The notes: a model not told the origin generated them from the sequence alone. 55,096 bases of DNA from Acidobacteriota bacterium (GCA_023436495.1 JAEZIT010000122.1:1-55096); one strand, 5' to 3'. Shown: positions 40,061 to 50,294, counted from the first letter of the stretch. Made by a program: numbers and translations.

Positions 40061-42121
40061 ATGAAAAATGCACTACTCTCGCTAGCCGCTGCGCTGGTTA
40101 TGTGCCTTCCCACATTCGCCCAGGATCCTCAATCCCCGCCGGCCGACGACGGAGATGTGGTCAAGATCACGACCTCGCTGATACAGATCGACGTTACCGT
40201 CACGGATAAGAAAGGCAATCCGATCCACGACCTCCGCGCCGACGAGGTCGAGATCTACGAGAATGGCAAACGGCAGGAGATCTCAAATTTCTCGTTCGTT
40301 CCGGGCGCTCGACCTGAGCCGGCTTCAAAGGATAAGAAAGACCGGGCCGACCTTACCCCGCCACTCATTCCGGGAGCAACACTTTCATCAGGACAGGTCC
40401 GGCGGACGATCGCTTTAATGGTTGATGACCTGAACCTATCGTTCTCAAGCCACTTTTGGGTCAAAAAGGCCCTGAAGAAGTTCGTGAACGAGCAGATGCA
40501 GGACGGTGACATTGTTGCCATCGTGCGGACCAGATCAGGGATGGGGCCATTTCAACAGTTCACGACCGACAAGCGGCTGCTCATGGCTGCCATCGATAGC
40601 TTGAAATCTAACGCCATGATGTCTGGCGGACCGCTGCTTTCTCCTATCGAAAGCGGCGATGGAGAGGAGCGCGAGGCGGATTTTCGCAATGCCAATTACG
40701 CGAGCGGAACAATGGCCGCCCTCCACCACGTGATTCGCGGGATGGGCCGGATGCCCGGACGCAAATCGGTCATACTGCTGTCGGACGGGTGGCTCCTCAA
40801 TCGCAGAGATAGGGACGGAAGGATATACGGCCAAACAAATTCCGGCTTTCTGCCAAAGTTGGTGGAGTTCGCCAACCGAAATTCCGTAGTGTTCTACACC
40901 ATCAACGCCGGAGGCGTACAATTCCCAGGAATAACGGCATCTGACGACGTCCCGGGAACCACATGGGCTGGCGGCCACGCGACAACGTCCAGGATCATTA
41001 CGAAGAGAGCTAACTTGATCGCGGACTTGCAGGAACCCCTGAGCATTCTTGCGGATGATACGGGCGGATTGCGAATGGTCAGCAACGACATTAACCATTC
41101 CATTCGAAAAGCGATGAATGATCAGAGCTATTATCTTGTCGGCTACTTGCCCAGCGATGAAAGTTTCGATCCGAAAAAGACGCCTTTTAACCGTTTTGAA
41201 GTAAAAGTAACGCGGCCGGATGTTAAGGTTCGGTACCGTAGCGGTTTCTTCGGTGTAAGCGACGAGAACATCGGTACGCCGCCGGTGAAAGGTGAGACTT
41301 CGATATTAGAGGCCTTAACGTCTTCGTTTACGACGAGCGACATCATGATCCGGATGAATGTCATCTTCGTCGCCGATGAAAAGAAAGATACTCATGCCAA
41401 GGCATTTATCAATGTTGACAGCCGCGACCTGACATTCACGAGTGGAGCAAACGGAAGCCACAAAGCCCAGTTCGATATCGTCGCCATCACAATGAGCGCC
41501 ACCGGTCAGATAATGGATCAGCGATCGCGTAATCTAACGATCACCCTAGGTGAAAAGGAATATGCCGAAATGTTAAGAGACGGGTTTCTGGCAAATTTCG
41601 AGTTCCAGGTGGCGAAGCCCGGCGGGTACCAAGTACGGCTGGTCGTGCGTGACACCGCGACGGGAAAAATCGGCTCATCCAACCAGTATCTTGAGGTGCC
41701 GGATCTAAAGAAGAAGAGACTCGCACTATCGGGAATCGTACTCCAAGGTGAGTCAGGGTCCCAGGAAGACAAAGCCTCGAGCCGTGTTGTTCGCGATATG
41801 GCGTCGATGAAGTTCAAGCGCGGCGAAGTCGTAAGATTAGCTTACCAGGTAATGAATGCAAAGGCGTCAGCCCAGACGAGCGCGGACCTCACATTGACGA
41901 TGAGGCTCTATTCGGAAGGACAATTGGTCGCTGAATTTGCCCCGGAGCCGGTCCAGGGCGTGAATGAATCGCCGGACGTTATCTCGGCTGCGGGCGGCAT
42001 CAAGCTCGGGACTGCTTTGGCGGCAGGCGACTACCTTCTTCATTTGATCGTTACGGACAACCAGGCGAAAGGCAAAAAGGCGATCTCGACCCAGTCCGTT
42101 GCGTTCGAGGTGGTCGAGTAA
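40061..42121 (+). CDS. Exported VWFA-related Acidobacterial protein, tandem copy 1
   Basis: The 686-aa protein has a signal peptide (LLSLAAALVMCLPTFAQD), an N-terminal beta domain (VVKITTSLIQIDVTVTDKKG and RADEVEIYENGK), and a VWA domain from about residue 105. The MIDAS is altered: DDLNLSF in place of DxSxS, though the later Asp in ILLSDGW is kept. The VWA part ends VRYRSGFFGVSDE, and a C-terminal beta-rich region (390-686) follows. It is about as long as, and clearly homologous to, the next gene, so the two arose by duplication. Function is unknown; cell-surface or periplasmic binding is likely. Confidence 0.85.
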   Translation: MKNALLSLAAALVMCLPTFAQDPQSPPADDGDVVKITTSLIQIDVTVTDKKGNPIHDLRADEVEIYENGKRQEISNFSFVPGARPEPASKDKKDRADLTPPLIPGATLSSGQVRRTIALMVDDLNLSFSSHFWVKKALKKFVNEQMQDGDIVAIVRTRSGMGPFQQFTTDKRLLMAAIDSLKSNAMMSGGPLLSPIESGDGEEREADFRNANYASGTMAALHHVIRGMGRMPGRKSVILLSDGWLLNRRDRDGRIYGQTNSGFLPKLVEFANRNSVVFYTINAGGVQFPGITASDDVPGTTWAGGHATTSRIITKRANLIADLQEPLSILADDTGGLRMVSNDINHSIRKAMNDQSYYLVGYLPSDESFDPKKTPFNRFEVKVTRPDVKVRYRSGFFGVSDENIGTPPVKGETSILEALTSSFTTSDIMIRMNVIFVADEKKDTHAKAFINVDSRDLTFTSGANGSHKAQFDIVAITMSATGQIMDQRSRNLTITLGEKEYAEMLRDGFLANFEFQVAKPGGYQVRLVVRDTATGKIGSSNQYLEVPDLKKKRLALSGIVLQGESGSQEDKASSRVVRDMASMKFKRGEVVRLAYQVMNAKASAQTSADLTLTMRLYSEGQLVAEFAPEPVQGVNESPDVISAAGGIKLGTALAAGDYLLHLIVTDNQAKGKKAISTQSVAFEVVE

Positions 42122-42299
42122 CACGAAAAACGGCTTACGAAGTGATTCGCTCTCTTCTTTTGGACACGTAGATCGGTGAACTACGAGGAGCCCGTGCCGA
42201 CATACAAAAAAGGCGCAAGTGTTCGTGATTCTGTGTTATTATACGATCCTCTTCCCCTAAACCCATTTTCTTTTTAACCATTTACAGGAGTGTCTGTGT

Positions 42300-44420
42300 A
42301 TGAGAATTTTCTGGCAGTTACTTGTCATAGGTATTTTTCTCACCGGTTCAGCCTTGGGCCAAGATCCCCGGGTTTCGCCGACGCCGGTCGATGATGTCGT
42401 AAAGATCTCGACAAATTTGATCCAAATTGACGTTTCGGCGACTGACAAGAAGGGGAACCCGATCCGCGACCTTCGGGCAGAGGAGATCGAGATATACGAA
42501 AACGGAAAGAAGCAGGTGGTATCAAACTTTTCTTTCGTAAGCGGTATGCATACTTCGCCAACGAAGCCCTCGAAGCCAGCAAAAGATCAGATACCGCAAC
42601 CCATAATCCCAACGAGCCGTCCGGATCCCGCGCGTGTCCGGCGTACGATCGCACTTGTGGTTGATGACCTGGGCTTGTCGTTCAATAGTATTTTTTGGGT
42701 AAAACAAGCCCTTAGGAAATACGTCAACGAACAGGTTCAGGAAGGCGATCTGATCGCCATTATTCGCACCGCGGGCGGAATGGGCGCTCTTCAGCAATTT
42801 ACGACGGACAAACGACAATTGCATCAAGTGATCGATGACTTGAAGTTCTCGACGCAGGGTCGCGGGCGCATTTCGACATTTGAACCGATCACCGCCGTTT
42901 TGAAGAATCAGGTGGGGGGCGACAACGCTATGGAATTACAACGCCAAGCCGCTCAGGACTATGAATTTGAGCGGGAGGCGGCGGCCTTTCGATCTAGTGT
43001 TTTTGTTAACGGAACGCTTGGTGCGATCAACTTTGTCGTGCGGGGGATGGAGAAAATGCCGGGCAGGAAGTCGATCGTTCTGCTTTCTGACGGAATCGCG
43101 TTCTTTGATTCGAGCGGCCGCGGGATCGGTCAGGCGGGGCCATTGCGGGAAGCGATGCGTCGATTAGTAGATCAGGCCAACCGAGCCGCAGTGGTAATTC
43201 ACACCGTCGGTGCACGAGGGCTAGAGAGTCCCGGGGCCCAGGCGATGGACGATTGGACCGCTCCGAATTTTAGCCAGCAGCTTCAGGATCGCGAAAATGA
43301 ATTCTCTGATTCACAGGACGGGTTGAGACATTTAGCGGCGGAAACCGGTGGGTTGGCATTTGTCAATAGCAACGATATCAATTATGGCCTTGGCCGCGTA
43401 ATGGATGATCAGAGCTATTATTTGATCGGATATGAACCGGACGAAGCTACATTCGACCCAAAGAGGCAGAAATTCAACAGAATTGAGATCAAAGTTAACA
43501 GGCCGGACGTCGTCGTCAGATATCGCAGTGGTTTCCTAGGGGTTACCGACGATCAGATCAAACAGACCGTGATACCTGGAGCTCAGGCTATGGAAAACGC
43601 GTTGACCTCGCCGTTTGCCGTCGACGACATTCGCCTCAGACTTCATACTGTATTCACAACGGACAATAAGAGGCGTCTTTGGGTCAAATCGTATATGCAT
43701 ATCGATGCAAACAATCTGACGTTCAGCACCCTGCCGAATGGCGATAAGAAAGCGACATTCGAGGTCGTTGCCCTTAATTTCGGAGACAATGGAACGATAG
43801 CTGACCAAATGGCCCGTCAGTTCACACTTACGATCCCGGCAGCAGCTTACGAGCGCAGTTTACATACCGGGCTGGTGTACCAATATGCGTTCGAAGCAAA
43901 AAAGCCCGGCGGATATCAGTATCGCGTTGCGCTGAGGGACTTGGCCACTGAAAAAGTGGGCTCAGCAAGCCAGTTCATAACGGTTCCGAATATGAAGAGG
44001 GGCAAGCTGACGCTTTCAGGAGTAGCTCTTGAATCCATGCCGAAAACCGACTGGGATAAACTTATGGCAGGAACCGTGAGTTATGCCGAGGTTTCAAAGA
44101 AGATCGACGCACAGACCGTTACGGCCCTACGCCAATTCAAACAGGGCGAGGTAATGCGATACGCGCTGCAGATCTTTGACGCGAAACCGCAAACGTCGCT
44201 TGTCGGCCAGATCAAGATCTTTCGCAGCGGAGAGCTGTTCTATGAAGGCAAGCCCGGCCCGATCACTGCAGCTAACCCAAACGATATTCAGTATACCGGT
44301 GGGATGATCCTAGGAAAAGATATGGGAGCCGGAGATTATATCTTGCAGATCCAGGTCTGGGAGAGTGATAAACCGGGCAGAGCAGCGACACAATTCGTCG
44401 AGTATGAGATCGTCGAGTGA
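42300..44420 (+). CDS. Exported VWFA-related Acidobacterial protein, tandem copy 2
   Basis: The 706-aa paralogue of the preceding gene shares SLIQIDV/NLIQIDV, the EIEIYENGKKQ motif, VDDLGLSF at the MIDAS, MPGRKSIVLLSDGI, DDQSYYLIGY and RSGFLGVTDDQ. Signal peptide: LLVIGIFLTGSALGQD. The MIDAS again lacks the central Ser (Gly here). The copies differ mainly in the VWA insert around residues 190-220 and at the C-terminus. ATG 42300 is preceded by AGGAG. The 178-bp gap upstream is A/T-rich near 42235 (TTATTATAC) and may hold its own promoter. Confidence 0.85.
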   Translation: MRIFWQLLVIGIFLTGSALGQDPRVSPTPVDDVVKISTNLIQIDVSATDKKGNPIRDLRAEEIEIYENGKKQVVSNFSFVSGMHTSPTKPSKPAKDQIPQPIIPTSRPDPARVRRTIALVVDDLGLSFNSIFWVKQALRKYVNEQVQEGDLIAIIRTAGGMGALQQFTTDKRQLHQVIDDLKFSTQGRGRISTFEPITAVLKNQVGGDNAMELQRQAAQDYEFEREAAAFRSSVFVNGTLGAINFVVRGMEKMPGRKSIVLLSDGIAFFDSSGRGIGQAGPLREAMRRLVDQANRAAVVIHTVGARGLESPGAQAMDDWTAPNFSQQLQDRENEFSDSQDGLRHLAAETGGLAFVNSNDINYGLGRVMDDQSYYLIGYEPDEATFDPKRQKFNRIEIKVNRPDVVVRYRSGFLGVTDDQIKQTVIPGAQAMENALTSPFAVDDIRLRLHTVFTTDNKRRLWVKSYMHIDANNLTFSTLPNGDKKATFEVVALNFGDNGTIADQMARQFTLTIPAAAYERSLHTGLVYQYAFEAKKPGGYQYRVALRDLATEKVGSASQFITVPNMKRGKLTLSGVALESMPKTDWDKLMAGTVSYAEVSKKIDAQTVTALRQFKQGEVMRYALQIFDAKPQTSLVGQIKIFRSGELFYEGKPGPITAANPNDIQYTGGMILGKDMGAGDYILQIQVWESDKPGRAATQFVEYEIVE

Positions 44421-44480
44421 AATTTATTGCCCGATTGCAATTCATGGCGACAATTACTAACCTTTAGTTTTGCCGCAACC

Positions 44481-45590
44481 ATGAACATCAAGTCAATCGA
44501 ACTTATTGAGATCAATCTTCCGCTTGTCCATTTCTTTGAGACAAGCTTTGGCCGTACTTATGAACGACGCATTATCCTCGTCCGCGTGACGGATGAGGAC
44601 GGCGCGGAAGGATGGGGCGAGGTCACTTGCGGAGAATCGCCGGGTTATTCGGATGAATGGACCGATTCGGCGTGGGTGACGGCGGAGAAGATCCTTGCGC
44701 CGATGGTTGTCGGAAAAGAGGTAGGTTCGGCCGCGGATGTTTGGGGCCTGATGAAATGGGCCCGCGGGCATCGGATGGCGAAATCGGGCATTGAGACGGC
44801 ATGTTGGGACCTTGAAGCGAAAAAGCTCGGCGTTCCGCTTTGGAAGCACCTCGGCGGTGTCAATCAGACGATAGAATGCGGTGTTTCCATTGGCATTCAG
44901 GATTCGGTCGAACAGCTTTTGGAAAAGATCCGCACCGAGCTCGACGCCGGGTATAAACGCATCAAGATAAAGATATCGCCGTCGTGGGATTACGACGTTA
45001 TCAAAGACGTCCGAACCGAGTTCGGAAATATTCTGCTGATGGGCGACGCGAATTCGGCGTACACGCTGGATGACATCGAGAAGCTCCGCAGCCTCGACGA
45101 ATTCGGCCTGATGATGCTGGAACAGCCGCTGCCGTACGACGACATCATCGATCATGCGAAACTGCAGCGAGAGATCAAGACGCCTATCTGCCTGGACGAG
45201 CCGATCAAATCACCCGAAGACGCACGAAAGGCGATCGAACTCGGGTCCGGGAAGATAATCAACCTGAAAAACGGCCGCGTCGGCGGGCATGCCCAATCGA
45301 AACTCGTCGAAAAGGTCTGCCGCGAGAACGGTATTCCCGTCTGGTGCGGCGGCATGCTCGAATCGGGCATCGGCCGCGCCCATAATATTGCCATCTCGAC
45401 CCTCGCGGGCTACACAATGCCGGGCGATGTCTCGGCCTCAAAACGGTACTGGCACGAAGACATCATCGAACCGGTGGTAGAAGTGTCCACGGAAGGCACG
45501 ATAACGGCTCCGGACGCTCCGGGAATCGGGTTTGAAGTAAAGATGGATCGAATCGAGAAAGCTGCAGTAAGACGAACAATTGTCAGCTGA
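44481..45590 (+). CDS. menC: o-Succinylbenzoate synthase / N-acylamino acid racemase (enolase superfamily)
   Basis: From ATG 44481 the protein has 369 aa with the MenC/NSAR arrangement: catalytic base pair Lys162-x-Lys164 in IKIKIS, metal ligands Asp189 (GDANS), Glu214 (LEQPL) and Asp239 (CLDEP), and Lys263 in INLKNGRVGG. It dehydrates SHCHC to o-succinylbenzoate in menaquinone synthesis, and many relatives also racemise N-succinylamino acids. No other men genes are in the window, so which reaction matters here is not certain. The longer in-frame reading from 44427 lacks homology. It converges on the SLC13 gene. Confidence 0.85.
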   Translation: MNIKSIELIEINLPLVHFFETSFGRTYERRIILVRVTDEDGAEGWGEVTCGESPGYSDEWTDSAWVTAEKILAPMVVGKEVGSAADVWGLMKWARGHRMAKSGIETACWDLEAKKLGVPLWKHLGGVNQTIECGVSIGIQDSVEQLLEKIRTELDAGYKRIKIKISPSWDYDVIKDVRTEFGNILLMGDANSAYTLDDIEKLRSLDEFGLMMLEQPLPYDDIIDHAKLQREIKTPICLDEPIKSPEDARKAIELGSGKIINLKNGRVGGHAQSKLVEKVCRENGIPVWCGGMLESGIGRAHNIAISTLAGYTMPGDVSASKRYWHEDIIEPVVEVSTEGTITAPDAPGIGFEVKMDRIEKAAVRRTIVS

Positions 45591-45614
45591 TGGTCAAATG
45601 CTTTAATTGATTTT

Positions 45615-47426
45615 TCATAACGCCCAGATCATTGGCAATACAAGCATCACAACCACAAAACAGATTATGGTCAGGGGAACGCCGACCTTGACGAAATCTC
45701 TGAAAGTGTAGCCGCCGGGACTCATGACCAACAGATTTACGGCGTGGCCGAGCGGGGTAATGAATGCCATGGAGGTGCCTATGGCAACCGCCATGGCAAG
45801 CGCGCGGGGATTTGTGTTGGTTTGAATGGCGAGCTGTACGCCGATCGGAGCGACGATGGCCGCGACCGCGGCACCGTTGATCGCCTGCGTCAGGATCACC
45901 GTCAGAATAAACATTCCGGCGACGATAACCATCGGACCGTAACCGCCAAGGATGCCGATCGTGATATCCGCGAGCATGACCGCGGCGTTTGTTTTTGTCA
46001 GTGCTATACCCATCGGCAACATTCCAGCGACCAGGAAGACCGTGCGCCAGCTGATCGCCGAATACGCTTGATCGGAATTCAATATTCGCAGAATGATCAT
46101 CATGATCGCGCCGCCGAGCATTACCGGGCCGGTCAGCGCGGGCAGAGCTATCGCGAGCACCAGCGTCGCCACAAATATTCCCAATGCTAATCGGCCGCGT
46201 TCCGGGACCGTGATCGTCTTTTCCTCTGCCTCCATCAGGACGATGATGTCCGGATCGCCGCCCAGCAGCGACAGCTTTTCATGCGTTCCCTGCAGGAGCA
46301 ACGCGTCCCCGAATTCCAGCTTCACATCCGCTATATCAACTACGATCTCTTCCGTGCCCCGCCATATCGCCAGCACGATCACACCATACCGGTCGCGAAA
46401 GTTTGTAGACCGCAGCGTCTCGCCGATCAGGCGTGACCGTGGTGCGAGCATTGCTTCGACAACCTCGACCGCGCGTGTTTCCAACTCGGCCTCGCTCCAA
46501 TTCGGCGCGGGCAGAAATTCCATATAAGGCTCGACGTCGCGCTGGCGGAAATCTGCCTCATCACCTTCGAGGACCAAGATATCTCCATGTGTGATTTCCG
46601 AATTCGGCGACAGGTCGAACAGCTTTCTCCCGTTTCGCTCAATACCTACAACACTTACGCCGAAATCTTCGCGAAGCGTGCTGTCCTTCAACCGCTTTCC
46701 GATCAGGAAGGAATTGACCGGCACGCGCGCTCGAAACAAATTTGCCCCGAGATTGTACGCCGACACCAGATCCTTATGCTTAACCGGGTTCGGCGTGAGC
46801 GTCTTTTCGATGATCGATTCGCCAGCAAGTAGGTGCCGTCCGATCAGTGCCATGTAGAGGATTCCCGCGATGATCAACGGAATGCCGAGCGGCGCAAAAT
46901 CCGTTAGGCCGAATCCCTGGATGTTGTTGTCCGAAAGTACCGAGCTTACGACGATGTTTGATGTTGTCAGCAGCGTCGCTGTTCCGCCGAGAATAGTTCC
47001 GAACGCCAGCGGCATCATGATCCGCGATAAATTTACAGAAGCCTTTTTTGCCGCACCGGAAACCGCCGGAAGCAAAACAGCGGCCGCGGCGATGTTGTTC
47101 ATAAAGAGCGACAGGAACGCCGAGGCCACCATAACCAGCACGATCAGCCTTATCTCGCTTTGGCCGCCGAATCTGAGCAGGAGATTTCCGACCTGTTCGA
47201 CAACACCGGTCCGCTCAAGTGCCGCCGCCAGTATAAATATCGCCATGATCGTGATCACGGCCGATCGGCTGAATCCTGAGAACGCTTCCTGAGGCGTCAA
47301 AATACCCGTAACGCCCAACGCAACAACGACAAGCAGGGCGACAAGGTCCGCCGGCAGCACATCGAGGACAAACAAGACGATCGCCACGGCAAGAATTGCA
47401 AGCGTTAGGTTTAAGTGAAGATCCAT
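45615..47426 (-). CDS. SLC13/DASS-type permease with two TrkA-C (RCK_C) domains
   Basis: From ATG 47426 (after AAAAAGGGGCC) the product is 603 aa. A first membrane block (about six segments, residues 1-180, with FMNNIAAAAVLLP) precedes two cytoplasmic TrkA-C/RCK_C domains (about 205-290 and 300-385: FLIGKRLKDSTLREDF and RLIGETLRSTNFRDRY). A second membrane block follows (about 400-600). This split layout is the usual SLC13/CitMHS permease of bacteria and plants, carrying sulfate, dicarboxylates or similar anions with sodium or protons. A longer start at 47483 is possible but its extension is not hydrophobic. The substrate is unknown. Confidence 0.9.
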   Translation of the reverse strand: MDLHLNLTLAILAVAIVLFVLDVLPADLVALLVVVALGVTGILTPQEAFSGFSRSAVITIMAIFILAAALERTGVVEQVGNLLLRFGGQSEIRLIVLVMVASAFLSLFMNNIAAAAVLLPAVSGAAKKASVNLSRIMMPLAFGTILGGTATLLTTSNIVVSSVLSDNNIQGFGLTDFAPLGIPLIIAGILYMALIGRHLLAGESIIEKTLTPNPVKHKDLVSAYNLGANLFRARVPVNSFLIGKRLKDSTLREDFGVSVVGIERNGRKLFDLSPNSEITHGDILVLEGDEADFRQRDVEPYMEFLPAPNWSEAELETRAVEVVEAMLAPRSRLIGETLRSTNFRDRYGVIVLAIWRGTEEIVVDIADVKLEFGDALLLQGTHEKLSLLGGDPDIIVLMEAEEKTITVPERGRLALGIFVATLVLAIALPALTGPVMLGGAIMMIILRILNSDQAYSAISWRTVFLVAGMLPMGIALTKTNAAVMLADITIGILGGYGPMVIVAGMFILTVILTQAINGAAVAAIVAPIGVQLAIQTNTNPRALAMAVAIGTSMAFITPLGHAVNLLVMSPGGYTFRDFVKVGVPLTIICFVVVMLVLPMIWAL

Positions 47427-47502
47427 GGCCCCTTTTTCGAGTATAGATTCGTTTACCGGAGTATTCAACATACAACCGCGCACCGCACCGAACAGGCATG
47501 CT

Positions 47503-47531
47503 TTGATATTTCCGCGCCGCCTCGCTATCCT
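47503..47531 (+). promoter_or_regulatory. Promoter of ettA, near-leaderless
   Basis: TTGATA (47503-47508), 17 bp, TATCCT (47526-47531). The predicted start (about 47538) is only some 6 bases before the ATG at 47544; no ribosome site is seen. Confidence 0.5.
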
Positions 47532-47543
47532 TAATGTTTTGAT

Positions 47544-49232
47544 ATGAGCAGCACAGAACCTAACAAGATCATCTTTTCGATGGTCAAAGTATCGAAGTTT
47601 TACGATAAGAAACCTGTCCTTAAGGACATCTATCTATCATTCTTTTACGGCGCGAAGATCGGCGTGCTTGGATTGAACGGCTCGGGCAAATCGAGCCTGT
47701 TGCGGATAATCGCCGGCGTCGATAAGGATTTCAACGGCGAGGTCGTTTTCTCGCCCGGCTATTCGGTCGGCCTGCTCGAACAGGAACCGAAGCTCGACGA
47801 ATCGAAAACAGTCCGTCAGATCGTCGAAGAAGCGGTGCAGTCCACCGTCGACCTGCTGAAGGAGTACGAAGAGATCAACGCCAAATTCGCGGAACCGATG
47901 GATGACGATGAGATGAACAAGCTTATCGAACGCCAGGGCGAAGTGCAGGAAAAGCTCGACCATGCGTACGCATGGGACCTTGATTCGCGGCTAGAGATGG
48001 CAATGGACGCCCTTCGCTGTCCGCCGCCGGAAACGCCGGTAAAGACGCTTTCGGGCGGAGAAAAGCGCCGCGTCGCGCTCTGTCGCCTGCTTCTGCAAAA
48101 GCCGGACATTCTGCTGCTGGACGAGCCGACTAACCACCTCGACGCTGAATCCGTCGCTTGGCTCGAACAGCATCTGCAGCGTTACGAAGGGACGATCATC
48201 GCCGTAACACACGACCGCTATTTCCTGGATAATGTCGCCGGCTGGATATTGGAGCTCGACCGCGGTGAGGGCATACCGTGGAAGGGCAATTACTCATCCT
48301 GGCTGGAGCAGAAGCAAAACCGACTCGCACAGGAACAGAAGACCGAGGATAAACGGCAAAAGACATTGCAGCGGGAGCTGGAATGGATACGCATGTCGCC
48401 CAAGGGCCGCCATGCCAAATCTAAGGCACGCATTAACGATTACGAGAAAATGGTCGCGACTGAATCCGAACAGCGATCCGAAGATCTCGAGATATTCATT
48501 CCGCCTGGACCACGTCTTGGCGATACGGTCATCGAAGCCCATGGCGTCTCAAAGGCGTACGGCGACAAGCTGCTGTTCGAGAACCTCGAATTTTCGCTGC
48601 CGCCGGGCGGTATCGTCGGCGTGGTCGGCCCGAACGGCGCCGGCAAAACCACGCTTTTCCGCCTGATCACCGAACAGGATCAACCCGACTCGGGGGAATT
48701 CAAGGTTGGTTCGACCGTAAAGCTCGGTTATGTGGACCAATCACGTGACAACCTCTCGTCGGACAAAACGATCTTCGATGAGATCTCGGGCGGAACCGAC
48801 ACCGTACAGCTTGGGAAACGCGAAATGAACGCACGCGCTTATGTTTCCAGGTTCAACTTTTCGGGCTCGGACCAGCAAAAAAGAGTCGGACAGCTGTCAG
48901 GCGGCGAGAGGAATCGCGTTCATCTCGCAAAAATGTTAAAATCCGGTGCTAACGTCATTCTCCTCGACGAACCGACCAATGATCTCGATGTAAATACAAT
49001 GCGAGCGCTGGAAGAGGCCCTGGAAAATTTTGCCGGGTGTGCCGTGGTCATCAGCCACGACCGCTGGTTCCTGGACCGCATCGCAACGCACATTCTGGCA
49101 TTCGAGGGCGATTCAAAGGTCGAATTCTTTGACGGCAATTACAGTGAGTACGAAGAGGACCGCAAACGCCGCCTCGGCGTCGATGCGGATCAGCCGCACC
49201 GCATCAAGTATCGAAGCCTGACGCGTGCGTAA
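47544..49232 (+). CDS. ettA: Energy-dependent translational throttle protein EttA (ABC-F ATPase)
   Basis: The 562-aa cytoplasmic protein has two ABC domains and no membrane segment. The first holds GLNGSGKSS and signature LSGGEKRRV with LLLDEPTNHLD. The second holds GPNGAGKTT and LSGGERNRV with ILLDEPTNDLD. The interdomain linker and the long arm insertion in domain 1 match EttA, which binds the ribosomal E-site and gates the first peptide bond according to ADP/ATP. The full-length layout is canonical (EttA is about 555 aa). Confidence 0.93.
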   Translation: MSSTEPNKIIFSMVKVSKFYDKKPVLKDIYLSFFYGAKIGVLGLNGSGKSSLLRIIAGVDKDFNGEVVFSPGYSVGLLEQEPKLDESKTVRQIVEEAVQSTVDLLKEYEEINAKFAEPMDDDEMNKLIERQGEVQEKLDHAYAWDLDSRLEMAMDALRCPPPETPVKTLSGGEKRRVALCRLLLQKPDILLLDEPTNHLDAESVAWLEQHLQRYEGTIIAVTHDRYFLDNVAGWILELDRGEGIPWKGNYSSWLEQKQNRLAQEQKTEDKRQKTLQRELEWIRMSPKGRHAKSKARINDYEKMVATESEQRSEDLEIFIPPGPRLGDTVIEAHGVSKAYGDKLLFENLEFSLPPGGIVGVVGPNGAGKTTLFRLITEQDQPDSGEFKVGSTVKLGYVDQSRDNLSSDKTIFDEISGGTDTVQLGKREMNARAYVSRFNFSGSDQQKRVGQLSGGERNRVHLAKMLKSGANVILLDEPTNDLDVNTMRALEEALENFAGCAVVISHDRWFLDRIATHILAFEGDSKVEFFDGNYSEYEEDRKRRLGVDADQPHRIKYRSLTRA

Positions 49233-49282
49233 ACCTCCCGGATGAATTTCCGGACCGCAATTAAAATGCATACCCTTGACCG

Positions 49283-49304
49283 CGGGCGGTGAATTCGCCG
49301 CCCG
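49283..49304 (+). terminator. Hairpin after ettA
   Basis: CGGGCGG (49283-49289) pairs with CCGCCCG (49298-49304) over an 8-base loop; only a weak T-tract follows. Confidence 0.5.
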
Positions 49305-49343
49305 TATTCGGCTGTCAGGCTGACGGCTGCTTACCGACAATTA

Positions 49344-50219
49344 ATGACGAATTCTGTAAAGGAAATAGCGGCATCGCTCGCTATTGCAGTTCTTTTATTG
49401 GCATCGGCATGCGGGTCCGGCACGGAGGAACCGCATTCGACGGCCGAAGCACAGCCGACCGTTCCCGTGGCAGTGGCCACCCAACCGGAGGCACCGCCGA
49501 CCCCCGAATTTCCGGACTTGCAGGCAGAACTTACCGACGACCGGTTCAGGTCAACTGCTTCGCCTTTAGGCAATTTTGACTTCAAGAATTTCACCTATCC
49601 GCTGCCGCGCGGTTGGCAAAACCCGGACAACGCGGATATTACTCTGACAAATGGCCGGCTTGAGCCAGTGTCCGTCGCGACCGATGTCGGGATGGACCCT
49701 GATGAACTTGCGCAGCGAAAGGCCCGCCGGCGCATTGGCATGTCACATGTTGCAACAAAATTCATGGACGCAAACGGTGATGGCGCCGACGAAGCGATCG
49801 TCATCCTAAAGATAGAGACGACCGGCAATGCCATTCCCCAAGTCGTCTATGTTTACGAATGGAAAGACGAGCAACCGGCTTTGATTTGGCGTTTCCGCAC
49901 GGGCGACCGTGCCGACGGAGGCTTGAAGGATATTAGAATGGAGGACGGAAACCTCGTAATTGAGCTCTACGGCCAGGACCGTTATATCCTCGGCGAAACC
50001 GAAACACTAAAGATCACCGGCGACGAAGAACAGCTTTGCTGTCCGACGTTTTACACACGGACATTCTATAAATGGAATGGAAACCAGTTTCTGCGCCAGA
50101 ATCAGCGGCTTACGTTCTCTGTCGAAGATCCGAACGCAGCGCCCCTGGAAAACTTCGGCGAAATAATGAATGACCCTGTGAAATCCAAGAAATATCTCGA
50201 AGCGAATCGCCGGCCTTGA
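49344..50219 (+). CDS. Putative lipoprotein of unknown function
   Basis: The 291-aa product has a lipoprotein signal: hydrophobic IAASLAIAVLLLASACG with the lipobox ASAC, making the Cys near residue 23 the lipid-modified residue. A Pro/Ala/Thr-rich linker (about 28-55) leads to a globular C-domain with DANGDGADEAIVILK, an FG-GAP-like DxNxDGxxE calcium-binding loop, and two adjacent Cys (QLCCPT). The latter part resembles the LppP/LprE-type domain in actinobacterial lipoproteins, but I cannot name it with confidence. The gene stands alone between ettA and the next operon. Confidence 0.75.
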   Translation: MTNSVKEIAASLAIAVLLLASACGSGTEEPHSTAEAQPTVPVAVATQPEAPPTPEFPDLQAELTDDRFRSTASPLGNFDFKNFTYPLPRGWQNPDNADITLTNGRLEPVSVATDVGMDPDELAQRKARRRIGMSHVATKFMDANGDGADEAIVILKIETTGNAIPQVVYVYEWKDEQPALIWRFRTGDRADGGLKDIRMEDGNLVIELYGQDRYILGETETLKITGDEEQLCCPTFYTRTFYKWNGNQFLRQNQRLTFSVEDPNAAPLENFGEIMNDPVKSKKYLEANRRP

Positions 50220-50275
50220 TCGGCTCAGGAAAGCTCGGCCCGTGGATCGTTCGCGGGTCATTTTAAGAAATATGC

Positions 50276-50292
50276 ACTTTATATCATAAAGT
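50276..50292. promoter_or_regulatory. Palindromic operator candidate upstream of membrane/regulator operon
   Basis: ACTTTAT-ATC-ATAAAGT is a perfect 7-bp inverted repeat ending 2 bases before the -35 box at 50295. The winged-helix gene in the same operon is the obvious candidate to bind it. Confidence 0.6.
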
Positions 50293-50294
50293 AC

